Of a stretch of DNA of 64,000 bases, positions 1 through 8,448 are shown in pieces; the stretch's first letter is position 1; every line of letters starts with the position of its first letter. This DNA is from JBCBCP01 sp039817385 (lineage in GTDB: Bacteria > Pseudomonadota > Alphaproteobacteria > Rhodobacterales > Rhodobacteraceae). Under the pieces are notes generated by a model. The model was given only the letters and a program-made list of their open reading frames with translations, ran no database searches and was not told the origin of the DNA. The stretch covers positions 620,001 through 684,000 of the forward strand of contig JBCBVY010000001.1 in NCBI GenBank assembly GCA_039817385.1, in the 5' to 3' direction. Both the position numbers and the translations under genes were made by a program.

Positions 1-147
1 GCGTTCCAATGCACAACCATGATTGCGGCATGGCGCGCCGACGACAAGCACCACCGCCCACACTCGCGCCTCGACGGGCTCACTCCGTGGGAATATCACC
101 GACGGTCAAGAGTAGACCAAACCCTGAACAGAGCTAACCCAAATTAG
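1..147 (+). CDS. IS3-family transposase OrfB, C-terminal fragment (cut by window edge)
   Basis: Frame 1 is open from the first base to TAG at 145-147 and gives 48 residues. They contain the end of the rve integrase core typical of IS3 transposases: an AAWRADDKHHRPHSRLDGLTP stretch, with the family pattern W-R-x-D-Y/D-N/K-x-x-R-P-H-S-x-L-x-x-L-T-P followed by an aromatic EYH. This region carries the last catalytic-core helix; the DDE residues lie outside the window. Only the 3' end is visible, so whether the element is intact cannot be judged. The gene points toward the gene-poor stretch and tRNA-Thr. Confidence 0.8.
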   Translation, partial: AFQCTTMIAAWRADDKHHRPHSRLDGLTPWEYHRRSRVDQTLNRANPN

Positions 148-505
148 CGGACTCCAAGGCGAGTACGTCATCCGCTTCTTGACGTTGCCGTCAAACAAAA
201 AACGTCGGGCATCCAGCTCAGTCTCGATTTTTCTGACCCAAGCGTCGGCGTCCTTACGTCGTGTAAAGTCCTACGACTGTTGACGGTGGCCCTTACGCCT
301 GACTTGAGCCCGAAATCGCGTGCCCTTCGCACCTTTGTCGCTGTGACGGTTCCCACGCTGTTCACTCAATTGAACGAGGTGTCGTTATGACCTTGTGGCT
401 CGTATTACCTGGGATCTCAGGACTTTGCACCAAGGGGTGCTGGTAGCGTGCATTTGGTTGCACGCAAAGGCCGCAAAAAGCCATTTAAGTTATTGATTTT
501 GCTCA
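148..505. other. Gene-poor stretch between IS3 remnant and tRNA-Thr
   Basis: No convincing gene is visible here. The base composition is less GC-rich than the rest of the window, as expected for IS flanks. The right inverted repeat of the IS should lie just after 147, but without the left end it cannot be assigned. At 446-465 there is a perfect 7-bp hairpin (GCGTGCA, 6-nt loop, TGCACGC) about 40 bases beyond the 3' end of the tRNA. It has no T-tract, so it is a weak terminator candidate at best. Confidence 0.5.
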
Positions 506-581
506 TGGTGCCCCCACACGGACTCGAACCGCGGACCTACTGATTACAAATCAGTTGCTCTACCAGCTGAGCTATAGGGGC
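506..581 (-). tRNA. tRNA-Thr (anticodon TGT)
   Basis: The reverse complement folds as a full cloverleaf. The acceptor stem is GCCCCTA/TGGGGGC, the D arm contains AGCTGGTAGAGC, the anticodon stem ACTGA/TCAGT encloses the loop TTTGTAA with anticodon TGT, and the T arm carries TTCGAGT. Discriminator A is followed by an encoded CCA, so the 3' end lies at 506. It decodes ACA and other ACN threonine codons. tRNA genes are common integration targets, and the neighbouring transposase fragment makes this a possible island edge. Confidence 0.97.
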
Positions 582-701
582 ACTGGCGCACGGCATAGGC
601 GAGCGCGGCGGAACGTGCAAGGGGTCTTGCGCTGGTTGCACTTGGATGCGGGCTTGTGACAGATGTGGACAAAGCCCGAGCCCAGAGGACCACCCCCGCC
701 C

Positions 702-1577
702 ATGCAGATCGTACTGCACACCGGAGCGCATTTCACCGAAGAAGAGCGGCTGGCCAAGTGCCTGCTGCGCAACAAACAGGACTTTTCGGCCCGGGGTGTC
801 GCGGTGCCCGGCCCCTCGCGCTACCGCAAACTGCTGCGCGAGACCTTTGCCGCGATGGAGAACGCCGCGCCTAGCGCAGAGGCGCGCGATGTGTTGATGG
901 ATGCGATCCTCGATGAAGAGGTCGCGGACCGGGTGATCCTGTCGCATCCGCATTACTTTGGCGCGCCGCGCTCCTGCGTGCGGCAGGGGATGATGTACCG
1001 CGCCGCACCGGATCGGATGGCGCAGACGGCCGCGCTTTTCCCGCATGACGACGTCGAGCTGTTTATGGCCATCCGAAACCCTGCGACCTTTCTGCCCGAG
1101 GTTTTCGCGCAATCGCCGCAGGACAGTTTTGACGATTTCTTTCGCGCGGCGCACCCTTCCACGCTGCGCTGGTCCGATACGTTCCAAGCCATCCGCGCCG
1201 CCGCGCCGGAGGTCGCCATCACGGTCTGGTGCAACGAGGACGCGCCGCTGATCTGGGCACAGATCATCCGCGAGATGGCGGCGCTGGAGCATGGCCAGAA
1301 GATTGTCGGCGGGTTTGACCTGCTGTCCGAGATCATGTCGGCGGAAGGCATGAAACGGTTTCGGGCCTATCTGAAAAGCCATCCGGTGATGACCGAAATG
1401 CAGAAGCGGCGGGTGATCGCGGCCTTCCTCGATAAGTTCGCAATCGAGGATGCGATCGAGGAAGAGATCGACATGCCCGGCTGGACCGAAGAACTGGTCG
1501 ATGCGCTGACCGATGCCTATGACGAGGATCTTCACGAGATTGCGCGCATCCCAGGCGTGTCGCTGATCGCGCCCTGA
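702..1577 (+). CDS. Conserved hypothetical protein
   Basis: A 291-residue protein beginning MQIVLHTGAHFTEEERLAKCL. I chose the ATG at 702 because the in-frame codons upstream give a Pro-rich sequence unlike a protein start, while the text from MQIVLHTG onward is well-folded in composition. There is no signal peptide or membrane segment. The opening hydrophobic strand, HTGAHFTEEERL, resembles the start of sulfotransferase-like or P-loop-like Rhodobacteraceae proteins of unknown role, but no P-loop motif is present. The C-terminal third is acidic. The stop overlaps the next start (TGATG), so it is translationally coupled to the downstream hydrolase. Function not recognised. Confidence 0.75.
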   Translation: MQIVLHTGAHFTEEERLAKCLLRNKQDFSARGVAVPGPSRYRKLLRETFAAMENAAPSAEARDVLMDAILDEEVADRVILSHPHYFGAPRSCVRQGMMYRAAPDRMAQTAALFPHDDVELFMAIRNPATFLPEVFAQSPQDSFDDFFRAAHPSTLRWSDTFQAIRAAAPEVAITVWCNEDAPLIWAQIIREMAALEHGQKIVGGFDLLSEIMSAEGMKRFRAYLKSHPVMTEMQKRRVIAAFLDKFAIEDAIEEEIDMPGWTEELVDALTDAYDEDLHEIARIPGVSLIAP

Positions 1578-2491
1578 TGGCGTGGCTTGCGCGCCCCGGG
1601 GGCCACCTGATCTGGTGGGAACGGCATGGGCGCGGTGATTTGCCCGCGCTCTGGCTGCATGGCGGGCCCGGGTCGGGGGTGCGGGCGCAGCAGGCCGAAC
1701 TGTTTGACTCCGCATGCTATGACCTTGTCCTGTTCGATCAGCGGGGCGCAGGCCGGTCGCAGCCGGCCGCGCGGGACGGGCTGGCCGCGCTGGAGGCGAA
1801 CACGACCGCGGATTTGATTGACGACATTGAAGCGCTGCGGGGCGAGATCGGCGCCGAGGCGTGGGTTGTGGGTGGCGGCTCTTGGGGCTCGACCCTCGCG
1901 CTCGCCTATGCGCAGGCGCATCCGGACCGGGTGCGCGCGTTGGTGCTGGCCGGTGTGGCGACCAGCGCGCGGGACGATCTGCACTGGCTTTACGGCGATG
2001 TCGGCGCCTTCTTTCCGGAGGCGCATCACGCCTTTTGCGCCCATGTCGGCGTGTTCGGGGACACCGCCGCGTGCATCGCCGCCTATGACGCCCGGCTGCG
2101 CGGGCCGGAGGCGCAGGCGGCAGCGGATGCCTGGGTCACCTGGGAGCTGGCCATTTTTGACCAGCATTGGGACGATATGCCGGACAGCCCTTGGGCCGAT
2201 CCGGGCTTTCGGCTGGGCTTTGCGCGGCTCTGCGCGCATTACTTTGCCGCCGGATGCTTTATGGACGATTTGCAGATCGAACAGGGCATGGGCGCGATGG
2301 CGCATATCCCGGGCACCATGATCCATTCGCGCTTTGACCCCTCCGCCCCGCTGCGCGGTCCGTGGCGGCTGTCGCGGCTCTGGCCTGCGGCCACGCTCGA
2401 AGTTCTGGACGGGCGCGATCACACGGCCCTTTCTGCGGCGATGGCCCCGCGCATTCGCGCGGCGACGGATCGGTTGGCAGGGCGTTTGTGA
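1577..2491 (+). CDS. pip: Alpha/beta hydrolase, proline iminopeptidase-like (peptidase S33)
   Basis: A 304-residue cytoplasmic hydrolase. It has the hallmarks of proline iminopeptidases: oxyanion motif HGGPG at residues 28-32, FDQRG at 53-57, and nucleophile elbow GGSWGS at 100-105 with Ser102. Asp254 (in SRFDP) and His282 (in GRDH) complete the probable triad. The family removes N-terminal proline from peptides, though some members act on other amides or esters. Length matches the family (about 310-320). It overlaps the stop of the hypothetical gene upstream, so the two are probably one transcript. Substrate specificity cannot be read from sequence. Confidence 0.85.
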   Translation: MAWLARPGGHLIWWERHGRGDLPALWLHGGPGSGVRAQQAELFDSACYDLVLFDQRGAGRSQPAARDGLAALEANTTADLIDDIEALRGEIGAEAWVVGGGSWGSTLALAYAQAHPDRVRALVLAGVATSARDDLHWLYGDVGAFFPEAHHAFCAHVGVFGDTAACIAAYDARLRGPEAQAAADAWVTWELAIFDQHWDDMPDSPWADPGFRLGFARLCAHYFAAGCFMDDLQIEQGMGAMAHIPGTMIHSRFDPSAPLRGPWRLSRLWPAATLEVLDGRDHTALSAAMAPRIRAATDRLAGRL

Positions 2492-2511
2492 CCCGGTTTC
2501 GGGGTATTGCT

Positions 2512-2565
2512 GGGATTTACCCTATTTTGGTTACATTTCAGTATTGACCCAATTTCGGAAAACCT
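2512..2565 (+). promoter_or_regulatory. AT-rich putative promoter/operator in front of satD
   Basis: The 87-bp gap between the hydrolase and satD holds the most AT-rich patch in this area, including TTTTGGTTACATTTC followed by a TTGACCCAATTT segment. It is too short and degenerate to assign a factor. It is listed because it suggests that the satD pair has its own promoter. Confidence 0.3.
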
Positions 2566-2578
2566 GCACCGTCGCGTC

Positions 2579-3226
2579 ATGGCACCCAAACCCCTCGCCG
2601 TTCTCATGGGCGATATTGTGGATAGCGAAGGCGTGATGGACCGCCGCGCGCTGCACGCCCGCTTTAACCACGCGATCGAGGCGCGCAATACCCGCGCGCA
2701 GCCCGCGCCGGCCTCGCCGCTGACCATCACGCTCGGGGACGAATTTCAGGGCCTCACGCACACCCTTAGGCAGGCGGCAGAGCTGGCGCGGGCGCTGCGC
2801 ATGGACCTTCTGGCGGGCGGGATCGAGTGCCGCTTTGTCATCGGGCAGGTCCGGCTTGAGACGGAGGTGAACCCCGACCGCGCGTGGAACATGATGGGCG
2901 AGGGGCTGGGCCGCGCGCGGGATAGGCTGAACGAGAAACGTGCAGGGCGGGCCTATCGCTTCTCCCTGCTTGGGGACGACGTGACGGAGGCGCTGCTGGA
3001 GGCGCTGGGCGCGAGCCTGAGCACCTTTGAAACCGGCTGGACCGCCCGCCAGCGGGAGGTCATCGCCGCACATATGGACGGCGCGGAGGCCGATGCCATC
3101 GCCGCGCAGGACGGGGTCAGCCGCCATTCGATCTACAAGGTGCGTGCGGCAGGGCATTACGAGCCTTACCGGCTCGGCTGGTCGGCGGTGATGACGGCGC
3201 TGGATGCACAGGACGCCGCGGCATGA
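2579..3226 (+). CDS. SatD family protein (putative cyclase-like palm plus HTH)
   Basis: A 215-residue protein matching the SatD family, named for the acid-tolerance sat operon of streptococci and of unknown biochemical function. I use ATG 2579 (MAPKPLAVLMGDIVDSE) because the longer in-frame version adds 24 residues encoded by the AT-rich promoter-like patch. Asp12 lies in GDIVDS, Asp54 in ITLGDEFQGL, and the segment RFVIGQV (85-91) is followed by a helix with GEGLGRARDRL. These positions parallel the metal-binding and dimer motifs of class III nucleotidyl cyclases. The C-terminal 55 residues (TARQREVIAAH to SRHSIYKVRAAG) look like a helix-turn-helix. Its stop overlaps the next gene by 4 bp. 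The cyclase resemblance is my inference. Confidence 0.75.
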   Translation: MAPKPLAVLMGDIVDSEGVMDRRALHARFNHAIEARNTRAQPAPASPLTITLGDEFQGLTHTLRQAAELARALRMDLLAGGIECRFVIGQVRLETEVNPDRAWNMMGEGLGRARDRLNEKRAGRAYRFSLLGDDVTEALLEALGASLSTFETGWTARQREVIAAHMDGAEADAIAAQDGVSRHSIYKVRAAGHYEPYRLGWSAVMTALDAQDAAA

Positions 3227-3630
3227 CAGACACCGGCCACGCGCTGATCTACTGCACCCTCGCCGTGCTGGCGCTCACCTGGCTGGGCAACGTGGCGGCG
3301 CGGGCGCTGTTCGCGCTGACTGCGCCGAGCGCACCGGACACCGAACCGGATGACAGCACGCTGCGCGCGGGCCGGGTGATTGGCACGCTGGAGCGGACCC
3401 TGATCGCGGCGGGCCTGCTGACCCAGCGTTGGGAAGTGCTGGCGGCGGTGATCGCGCTGAAATCCGTTGCGCGGTTCCAGGAACTCAACAAGAAAGAGTT
3501 CGCCGAATACTTCCTTGTCGGCTCTCTTTTCAGCATCTTCTGGGCATTAGGCGTCACCGCACTCTGGATCGGCTATGACGCGGCTTTCGGGCTGTGCCTG
3601 CGCGCCTCGTTGCTCCCCGGGCAGCCCTGA
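3223..3630 (+). CDS. Small membrane protein, DUF3307-like C-terminal part, SatD partner
   Basis: A 135-residue protein with an N-terminal membrane segment (ALIYCTLAVLALTWLGNVAA), a middle amphipathic region, and the conserved-looking block ALKSVARFQELNKKEFAEYFL followed by a second membrane segment (VGSLFSIFWALGVTALWIGY). In other bacteria SatD genes lie beside DUF3307 membrane proteins whose C-terminal part carries a similar R-F-x-E-L/Y-FL-VG-S/T-L pattern; that is from family knowledge. The start overlaps satD (ATGA), implying coupled translation and probably a joint function. It is shorter than full DUF3307 proteins. Function unknown. Confidence 0.7.
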   Translation: MTDTGHALIYCTLAVLALTWLGNVAARALFALTAPSAPDTEPDDSTLRAGRVIGTLERTLIAAGLLTQRWEVLAAVIALKSVARFQELNKKEFAEYFLVGSLFSIFWALGVTALWIGYDAAFGLCLRASLLPGQP

Positions 3631-3694
3631 CGCCGCAGCGCAGCGGGAAAATGCCGCAGAGCGGCACGGGCCCATCCCCGTGTAATTTCCGCAC

Positions 3695-5047
3695 ATGACC
3701 GTTGTGCTGACACTTGTGGCGCCTCTGGCCCTGCTGATCTGGCTGGTCTATCGCGGTTGGCCCATCTTGCTGTGCGCGCCGCTGCTGGCCGTTGCCGCGG
3801 CCCTGATCGGGGCAGAGCCGGGGCTGGCCACGCTCACGCAGCGCTTTATGCCCGCCGCGGGGGGCTTTGTGACGGCCTTCCTGCCCCTGTTCCTGCTGGG
3901 CGCCGTGTTCGGCAAGCTGATGGAGGCCTCTGGCGCGGCGATGGCCCTCGCGCGGGCCATCATCGGTGCGCTCGGCCCGCGCAATGCGGTGCCCGCGGTG
4001 GTGCTGAGCTGCGCGGCGCTGACCTATGGCGGGGTGTCGCTGTTTGTGGTGGCTTTTGCGGTCTACCCGCTGGCGCTGTCGCTTTTTCGCGCCGCGGACC
4101 TGCCCCCGCGGTTCATCCCTGCGGCCATTGCGCTGGGCGCCTTTACCTTCACCATGACGGCCCTGCCCGGCACGCCGTCGATCCAGAACGCGATCCCGAT
4201 GCCCTATTTCGGCACCACCGCCTTTGCCGCACCGGGGCTGGGGCTGATCGCGGGGGCGGTGATGGCGCTGGGCGGGCTGGCCTATCTAGGTTGCGCCTGC
4301 CGCAGCGGCGGGATGGTCAGCACAGGTGAAAAGCTTCGCGCAGACGGCCCCCCGCTTTGGGCGGCGCTGGCCCCGATCGGTGCCGTCTTTGCCGTGAACT
4401 GGGTGCTAGCGGAAGTGGTCTTCGCGGCGCAAGCGCTGAACTACCTGAGCGCGCCGGAGTGGGGCGCTGCGCAGGCGGATCAGGTGATTGGCCTTTGGGC
4501 GCTGATCTGCGCGCTGTGCGCCGCCATCGCGCTGAGCCTTGGGCTGTCCTGGTCCCGGCTGACGGCCCCGAAGACCACGCTGGCGCAGGGGGCGGAGGCC
4601 GCGCTGCTGCCGCTTTTTAACACTGCAGCCCTTGTCGGTTTCGGCGCCGTGGTCGCGGCGCTTCCGGCCTTTGGCGCCGTCGCGGCGCTGGCCGCGCAGA
4701 CACCCGGCGGCGTGCTGAATGCGCTGGCGGTGTCCTCCAGCCTGCTGGCGGGGCTGACCGGGTCCGCCTCTGGCGGCATGTCGATCGCACTTGATACGCT
4801 GGGCGCCGATGCGCTGGCTGCGGCGGCGCGCGAAGGGGTCGATCCCGCCGCGCTGCACCGGGTTGTCGCGCTGGCGACGGGCGGGCTGGACGCGTTGCCC
4901 CATAACGGGGCGGTTGTCACTTTACTGGGCATTGCGGGCATGACCCACCGGCAGGCCTATGGCCCGATCTTCGTGGTTGCCGTGGCTATCCCGGTCGCCG
5001 CACTGCTGGTCGTGCTGGGCCTCGCGGCGCAGTTCGGCAGCTTCTGA
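3695..5047 (+). CDS. GntP-family permease (gluconate/organic-acid type symporter)
   Basis: A 450-residue polytopic inner-membrane protein with about 12 hydrophobic segments, starting LTLVAPLALLIWLVYRGWPIL. The blocks GGVSLFVVAFAVYPLALSLF, FTMTALPGTPSIQNAIPMPYFGT and GLTGSASGGMSIALDTLG, together with the late DALPHNGAVVTLL motif, are typical of the GntP ion-transporter family, which co-transports gluconate or other carboxylates with protons. Length fits (about 440-460). It stands alone, without a sugar-acid kinase or dehydratase next to it, so the substrate is open. Confidence 0.85.
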   Translation: MTVVLTLVAPLALLIWLVYRGWPILLCAPLLAVAAALIGAEPGLATLTQRFMPAAGGFVTAFLPLFLLGAVFGKLMEASGAAMALARAIIGALGPRNAVPAVVLSCAALTYGGVSLFVVAFAVYPLALSLFRAADLPPRFIPAAIALGAFTFTMTALPGTPSIQNAIPMPYFGTTAFAAPGLGLIAGAVMALGGLAYLGCACRSGGMVSTGEKLRADGPPLWAALAPIGAVFAVNWVLAEVVFAAQALNYLSAPEWGAAQADQVIGLWALICALCAAIALSLGLSWSRLTAPKTTLAQGAEAALLPLFNTAALVGFGAVVAALPAFGAVAALAAQTPGGVLNALAVSSSLLAGLTGSASGGMSIALDTLGADALAAAAREGVDPAALHRVVALATGGLDALPHNGAVVTLLGIAGMTHRQAYGPIFVVAVAIPVAALLVVLGLAAQFGSF

Positions 5048-5056
5048 GCCTGCGAC

Positions 5057-5332
5057 TTACATGCCAAGCGCTTCTTTATACATCTCGAGCACCGCCTCTT
5101 CCTCGGCGATGTCATCAGGCTCGCGCTTGCGCAGAGCGATGACCTTGCGCATGACCTTGGTGTCGTAGCCGCGTGCCTTGGCCTCGGCCATGACCTCTTT
5201 TTGCTGGTCGGCGAGGTCTTTCTTTTCCTGCTCCAGCCGCTCGAACCGCTCGATGAACTGGCGCAGCTCGTCGGCGGTCACGCGGTAGCTGTCGGGCTGC
5301 TGCTGCGGGTTCTGTTCAAGCACATCGTCCAT
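5057..5332 (-). CDS. gapR: GapR family (DUF2312) DNA-binding protein
   Basis: A 91-residue, mostly helical, highly charged protein. Family features are the TADELRQFIERFERLEQEKKD coiled coil, then KEVMAEAKARGYDTKVMRKVI and the closing EEEAVLEMYKEALGM. In Caulobacter, GapR is a nucleoid-associated protein that binds AT-rich, overtwisted DNA and assists replication and topoisomerases. I start at the ATG at 5332 (MDDVLEQ), because a longer reading extends through GC-rich non-conserved sequence into the riboswitch antisense. It converges with the GntP gene (9-bp gap) and diverges from the riboswitch-btuB unit. Confidence 0.93.
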   Translation of the reverse strand: MDDVLEQNPQQQPDSYRVTADELRQFIERFERLEQEKKDLADQQKEVMAEAKARGYDTKVMRKVIALRKREPDDIAEEEAVLEMYKEALGM

Positions 5333-5473
5333 CGGGGCCTCCTGATCGCAAGGCCCCCTGACTAGCCGCGCCGCGCAGCCTTGCCAAGCGGCTTTCCTGT
5401 GGCCCCCGGCGCACATCGGCGCATTTGCGTCGTGTCTGCACTTGCGCACCCGGCAAACCGCAGGATACTGGCG

Positions 5474-5661
5474 TTCTATTCTGGTTCGGCGGGGCGACTC
5501 GCCGTTAAAGGGAACGCGGTCCGGGGCCTTGCCCCAAATCCGCGACTGCCCCCGCAACTGTAGGCGGAGAGCAGGCCGGCACATGCCACTGGGCGCCACG
5601 CTGCGCGCTCGGGAAGGCCCGGTTCTGCAGTGACCCGCAAGTCAGGAGACCTGCCAGGATG
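5474..5661 (+). promoter_or_regulatory. Cobalamin (adenosylcobalamin) riboswitch
   Basis: All conserved blocks of the class appear in order: TTAAAGGGAAC at 5505, ATCCGCGACTGCCCCCGCAA at 5538-5557, the B12 box GCCACTGGG at 5585, the CGGGAAGGC block at about 5611, and GACCCGCAAGTCAGGAGACC at 5632. The aptamer lies in the leader of btuB, about 150 nt before its start, and should reduce expression of the import operon when cobalamin is plentiful. The expression platform probably lies in 5662-5807. GC-rich inverted segments there (for example GGCGG/CCCGCC) could form alternative hairpins, but I could not fold them. Confidence 0.95.
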
Positions 5662-5807
5662 ATCACCCTTGGGTGCGTGCGGGGTGCGCGGGCCCTGGCG
5701 GACTTTCCCGCCTGCGGTGGCAACACGCAGCCGGGAATGGGCCTGTCCCTTTCCCTTATCTACGCCATGCCGCACCTAACGCGGCCCCAGGACCGAGGGA
5801 ACACACC

Positions 5808-7616
5808 TTGAAACGCACGCTTTTTGCCAGCGCCTCCGCGCTCGCGCTGACCCTGCCTGCACAGGCAGAAGAATTCTTTGACCTGGGCGAGCTTGTGATC
5901 TCTGCCAGCCAGACCCCGGTTGAGGCAGACCGCACCGGCACCACCGTCGAAGTGCTGACCGAAGAGGACCTGCAAGAGGACGGCACCACCCGCGTCATCG
6001 ACCAGCTGGACCGTCTGCCGGGTGTGACCTTTTCGGGCAATGGCGGCGTGGGCACGTTGCAAAGCATCTCCGTACGCGGCCTGCCCGCGCGCTACGTGCC
6101 CGTCTACATCAACGGCATCGACGTGACCGACCCCGGCACCACGCAGACCGCGTTTAACTTCGGCGGGCTGCTGACCCCCGGCTTTGGCCGCGCCGAGGTG
6201 CTGAAGGGGTCGCAATCGGCGATCTACGGCTCGAACGCCATTGCCGGGGTGGTCACGCTCGCCTCGCCCACGCTCGACGTGCCGGGTGATCGGCTGACCT
6301 TTACCGCAGAGGCCGGCAGCTTTGACACCTACAGCGCCTCCATCGGGTATGTGCAGCAGACGGACCGGGCGGAATTCTCCTTCACCCTGTCGCATCTTGA
6401 GACGGATGGCATCTCTGCCGCGGACGAAAACCTTGGCAACACCGAAGCGGACGGCGCCTCCATCACCACGCTGACCTTCGCAGGCGAATACGCAGTGAGC
6501 GACACGGTGACCATCGGCGGGGCGGTCTTCTTGCAGGACAGCGAGATTAACATCGACGCGTTTGGCGGCGCAGGGGGCGATGCGGATCGCCCGTTCTTTA
6601 CCGACCGGACCGGCGTGCGCGTCTTTGCCGATGTCACCACCGGCATCGTGACCCACACCTTCGCCTACGCTTACATGCAGACCGAACGGCGCGACCCGCT
6701 TTCGGCCTTCAGCAACAATTTCGAAGGCGTCCGCGACACGTTGGAGTACCAGGCCACGATGCCCGTCGACCGCGGCACGCTGACCTTTGGTGCGTCCCAC
6801 GTGACCGAAGGGGCCACCACCGACGGCATCAGTTCGGAGTTCGAGATTGCCTCGCTATTTGTCGAAGGCAATTTTGCCCTGTCCGATGCGCTGGATGTCA
6901 GCCTCGCCGCCCGCGCAGAGGACCATTCGGAGTTTGGCTCTGCCTTCACGGGCCGCGCGGCGCTGTCCTTCCGGATCAGTGATGCGACGGTCCTGCGGAC
7001 CTCTGCGGGCACTGGCTTCCGCTCGCCATCCCTGTTCGAGCTGTTCTCGCCGTCGTTCGGCAACCCGAACCTGACGCCCGAAGAAAGCTGGAGCGTTGAT
7101 CTGGGCATCGCGCATGGCTACGCGAGCGGCGCGAACGTGCAGGCGACGCTGTTCTACACGGAAATCGACGATCTGATCGGATTTGTCGGCTCCGGCTACA
7201 GCCAGACCCCCGGCACCAGCACCGCGCAGGGCCTTGAGCTGGCGGGCACCCTGCCGCTGGGAGAGCGTGTGACCCTGCGGGGCGCCTACACCTACACCGA
7301 CACCGAAGACGCAAATGGCAACCAGCTGCGCCGCGTGCCCAAGCACGAGCTGTCGCTGGGCGTCAAAGCGGACATCACCGACCGGCTGAGCACCGCGTTC
7401 GTCATCTCGCACTATGCGGACCGCGCGGATGACGGCTTCCCGTCGGGCCCGATGCCGGATTACACCGTTGCCAATCTGCGCATGGACTACGCGATCACCG
7501 ACAACGCCACCGCCTATGTGCGGGTCGATAACGTCTTTGACGAAGAGTATCAGACCGCCGCGGGCTACGGCACGCCGGATCGGTCGGTCTTCTTTGGTGT
7601 TCAGGCGTCGTTCTGA
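5808..7616 (+). CDS. btuB: TonB-dependent vitamin B12 outer-membrane receptor BtuB
   Basis: A 602-residue TonB-dependent receptor. I assign the TTG at 5808 as start because it opens a clean signal peptide (KRTLFASASALALTLPAQA, cleavage before EEFF) and is preceded by GAGGGA at a suitable distance; an in-frame ATG upstream would lie inside the leader. The mature N-terminus carries a TonB-box-like ELVISAS, followed by the plug domain (VIDQLDRLPGVTFSGNGG, VSVRGLPARY-like, VLKGSQSAIYGSNAIAGVV). The barrel ends with DNVFDEEYQTAAGYGTPDRS and terminal Phe, as required for BamA insertion. It lies downstream of a B12 riboswitch and upstream of btuFCD, so the ligand is almost certainly a corrinoid. Confidence 0.93.
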   Translation: MKRTLFASASALALTLPAQAEEFFDLGELVISASQTPVEADRTGTTVEVLTEEDLQEDGTTRVIDQLDRLPGVTFSGNGGVGTLQSISVRGLPARYVPVYINGIDVTDPGTTQTAFNFGGLLTPGFGRAEVLKGSQSAIYGSNAIAGVVTLASPTLDVPGDRLTFTAEAGSFDTYSASIGYVQQTDRAEFSFTLSHLETDGISAADENLGNTEADGASITTLTFAGEYAVSDTVTIGGAVFLQDSEINIDAFGGAGGDADRPFFTDRTGVRVFADVTTGIVTHTFAYAYMQTERRDPLSAFSNNFEGVRDTLEYQATMPVDRGTLTFGASHVTEGATTDGISSEFEIASLFVEGNFALSDALDVSLAARAEDHSEFGSAFTGRAALSFRISDATVLRTSAGTGFRSPSLFELFSPSFGNPNLTPEESWSVDLGIAHGYASGANVQATLFYTEIDDLIGFVGSGYSQTPGTSTAQGLELAGTLPLGERVTLRGAYTYTDTEDANGNQLRRVPKHELSLGVKADITDRLSTAFVISHYADRADDGFPSGPMPDYTVANLRMDYAITDNATAYVRVDNVFDEEYQTAAGYGTPDRSVFFGVQASF

Positions 7617-8448
7617 TCTGAGGACGCGCATCGCCGCGCTTGTCATAGGCGCGGCGATGAGCGCGGGCGCCGCCCTTGCGGAGGCGCCGGCGCGGGTGGT
7701 GTCGGTGAACCTGTGCACCGATCAGCTCGCCCTGATGCTGGCCGCGCCCGGGCAGCTGGTGTCAGTCTCCCGGCTGGCGCATGATCCGGACGCGTCCCCG
7801 ATGGCAGAGCGCGCGGCGGGGCTGCACGCCAACGGCTCGGGCGCCGAGGAGGTCTATCTGCTGCAGCCGGACCTGGTGCTTGCAGGCACATTCACCGCCC
7901 CTGCCACGGTCGAGATGCTGCGCAATCTGGGGATCGAGGTTGTGCTCTTCTCGCCGGCAACGTCGCTTTCAGATGTGCAGGCCCTCGTGACCCAGATGGG
8001 CGCGGCGCTCGGGCGCGAGGCAGCCGCGGCAGAGATGATCGCAGCCTACGAGGCAGAGCTGGCGACGCTGTCGGCTGCCCCGCCCCGCCGCCCCCGCGCG
8101 GCGCTGACGTATGTGAACTCCTACACCTCCGGGCCGCGCACGCTGGCAGGGGACATCCTGCGTGTGGCGGGTTTTGACAATGTCGCCGAAGAGGCCGGGA
8201 TCACACGCGGCGGCACCTTGCCGCTGGAGCGGCTGATCCTGCTTGGCCCCGAGGTGGTGATCGAGGGCACAAACTATCCCGGCACCTCCCGGTCTGAAGA
8301 CAACCTTGGCCACCCGGCCCTTGCCGCGCTAAAAGGCACCTATCTGGCCGGGGAGATGACGGACCGGGACTGGATCTGCGGCACGCCTTACGTGCTGAAC
8401 GCGGTGCGCGATATGGTGGCTTTGCGCGACAGGGTGCTGGCGCAGTGA
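7597..8448 (+). CDS. btuF: Cobalamin periplasmic binding protein BtuF
   Basis: A 283-residue substrate-binding protein of the helical-backbone (BtuF/FhuD) class. RVVSVNLCTDQLALML opens the first lobe, PDLVLAGTF and ERLILLGPEVVIEG are typical lobe strands, and a long helix joins the lobes. The start is uncertain: GTG at 7597 overlaps the end of btuB by 20 bp and yields a proper signal peptide (FRRRSDLRTR followed by IAALVIGAAMSAGAALA). A CTG at 7618 or ATG at 7657 are alternatives. It delivers corrinoid to the BtuCD importer encoded directly downstream; the stop overlaps btuC. Confidence 0.88.
   Translation: MFRRRSDLRTRIAALVIGAAMSAGAALAEAPARVVSVNLCTDQLALMLAAPGQLVSVSRLAHDPDASPMAERAAGLHANGSGAEEVYLLQPDLVLAGTFTAPATVEMLRNLGIEVVLFSPATSLSDVQALVTQMGAALGREAAAAEMIAAYEAELATLSAAPPRRPRAALTYVNSYTSGPRTLAGDILRVAGFDNVAEEAGITRGGTLPLERLILLGPEVVIEGTNYPGTSRSEDNLGHPALAALKGTYLAGEMTDRDWICGTPYVLNAVRDMVALRDRVLAQ

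Noticed and set aside
168..365. 65-codon minus-strand frame beside the IS3 remnant
   Set aside because: Arg/Ser/Thr-rich, no recognisable motif, no RBS; likely chance.
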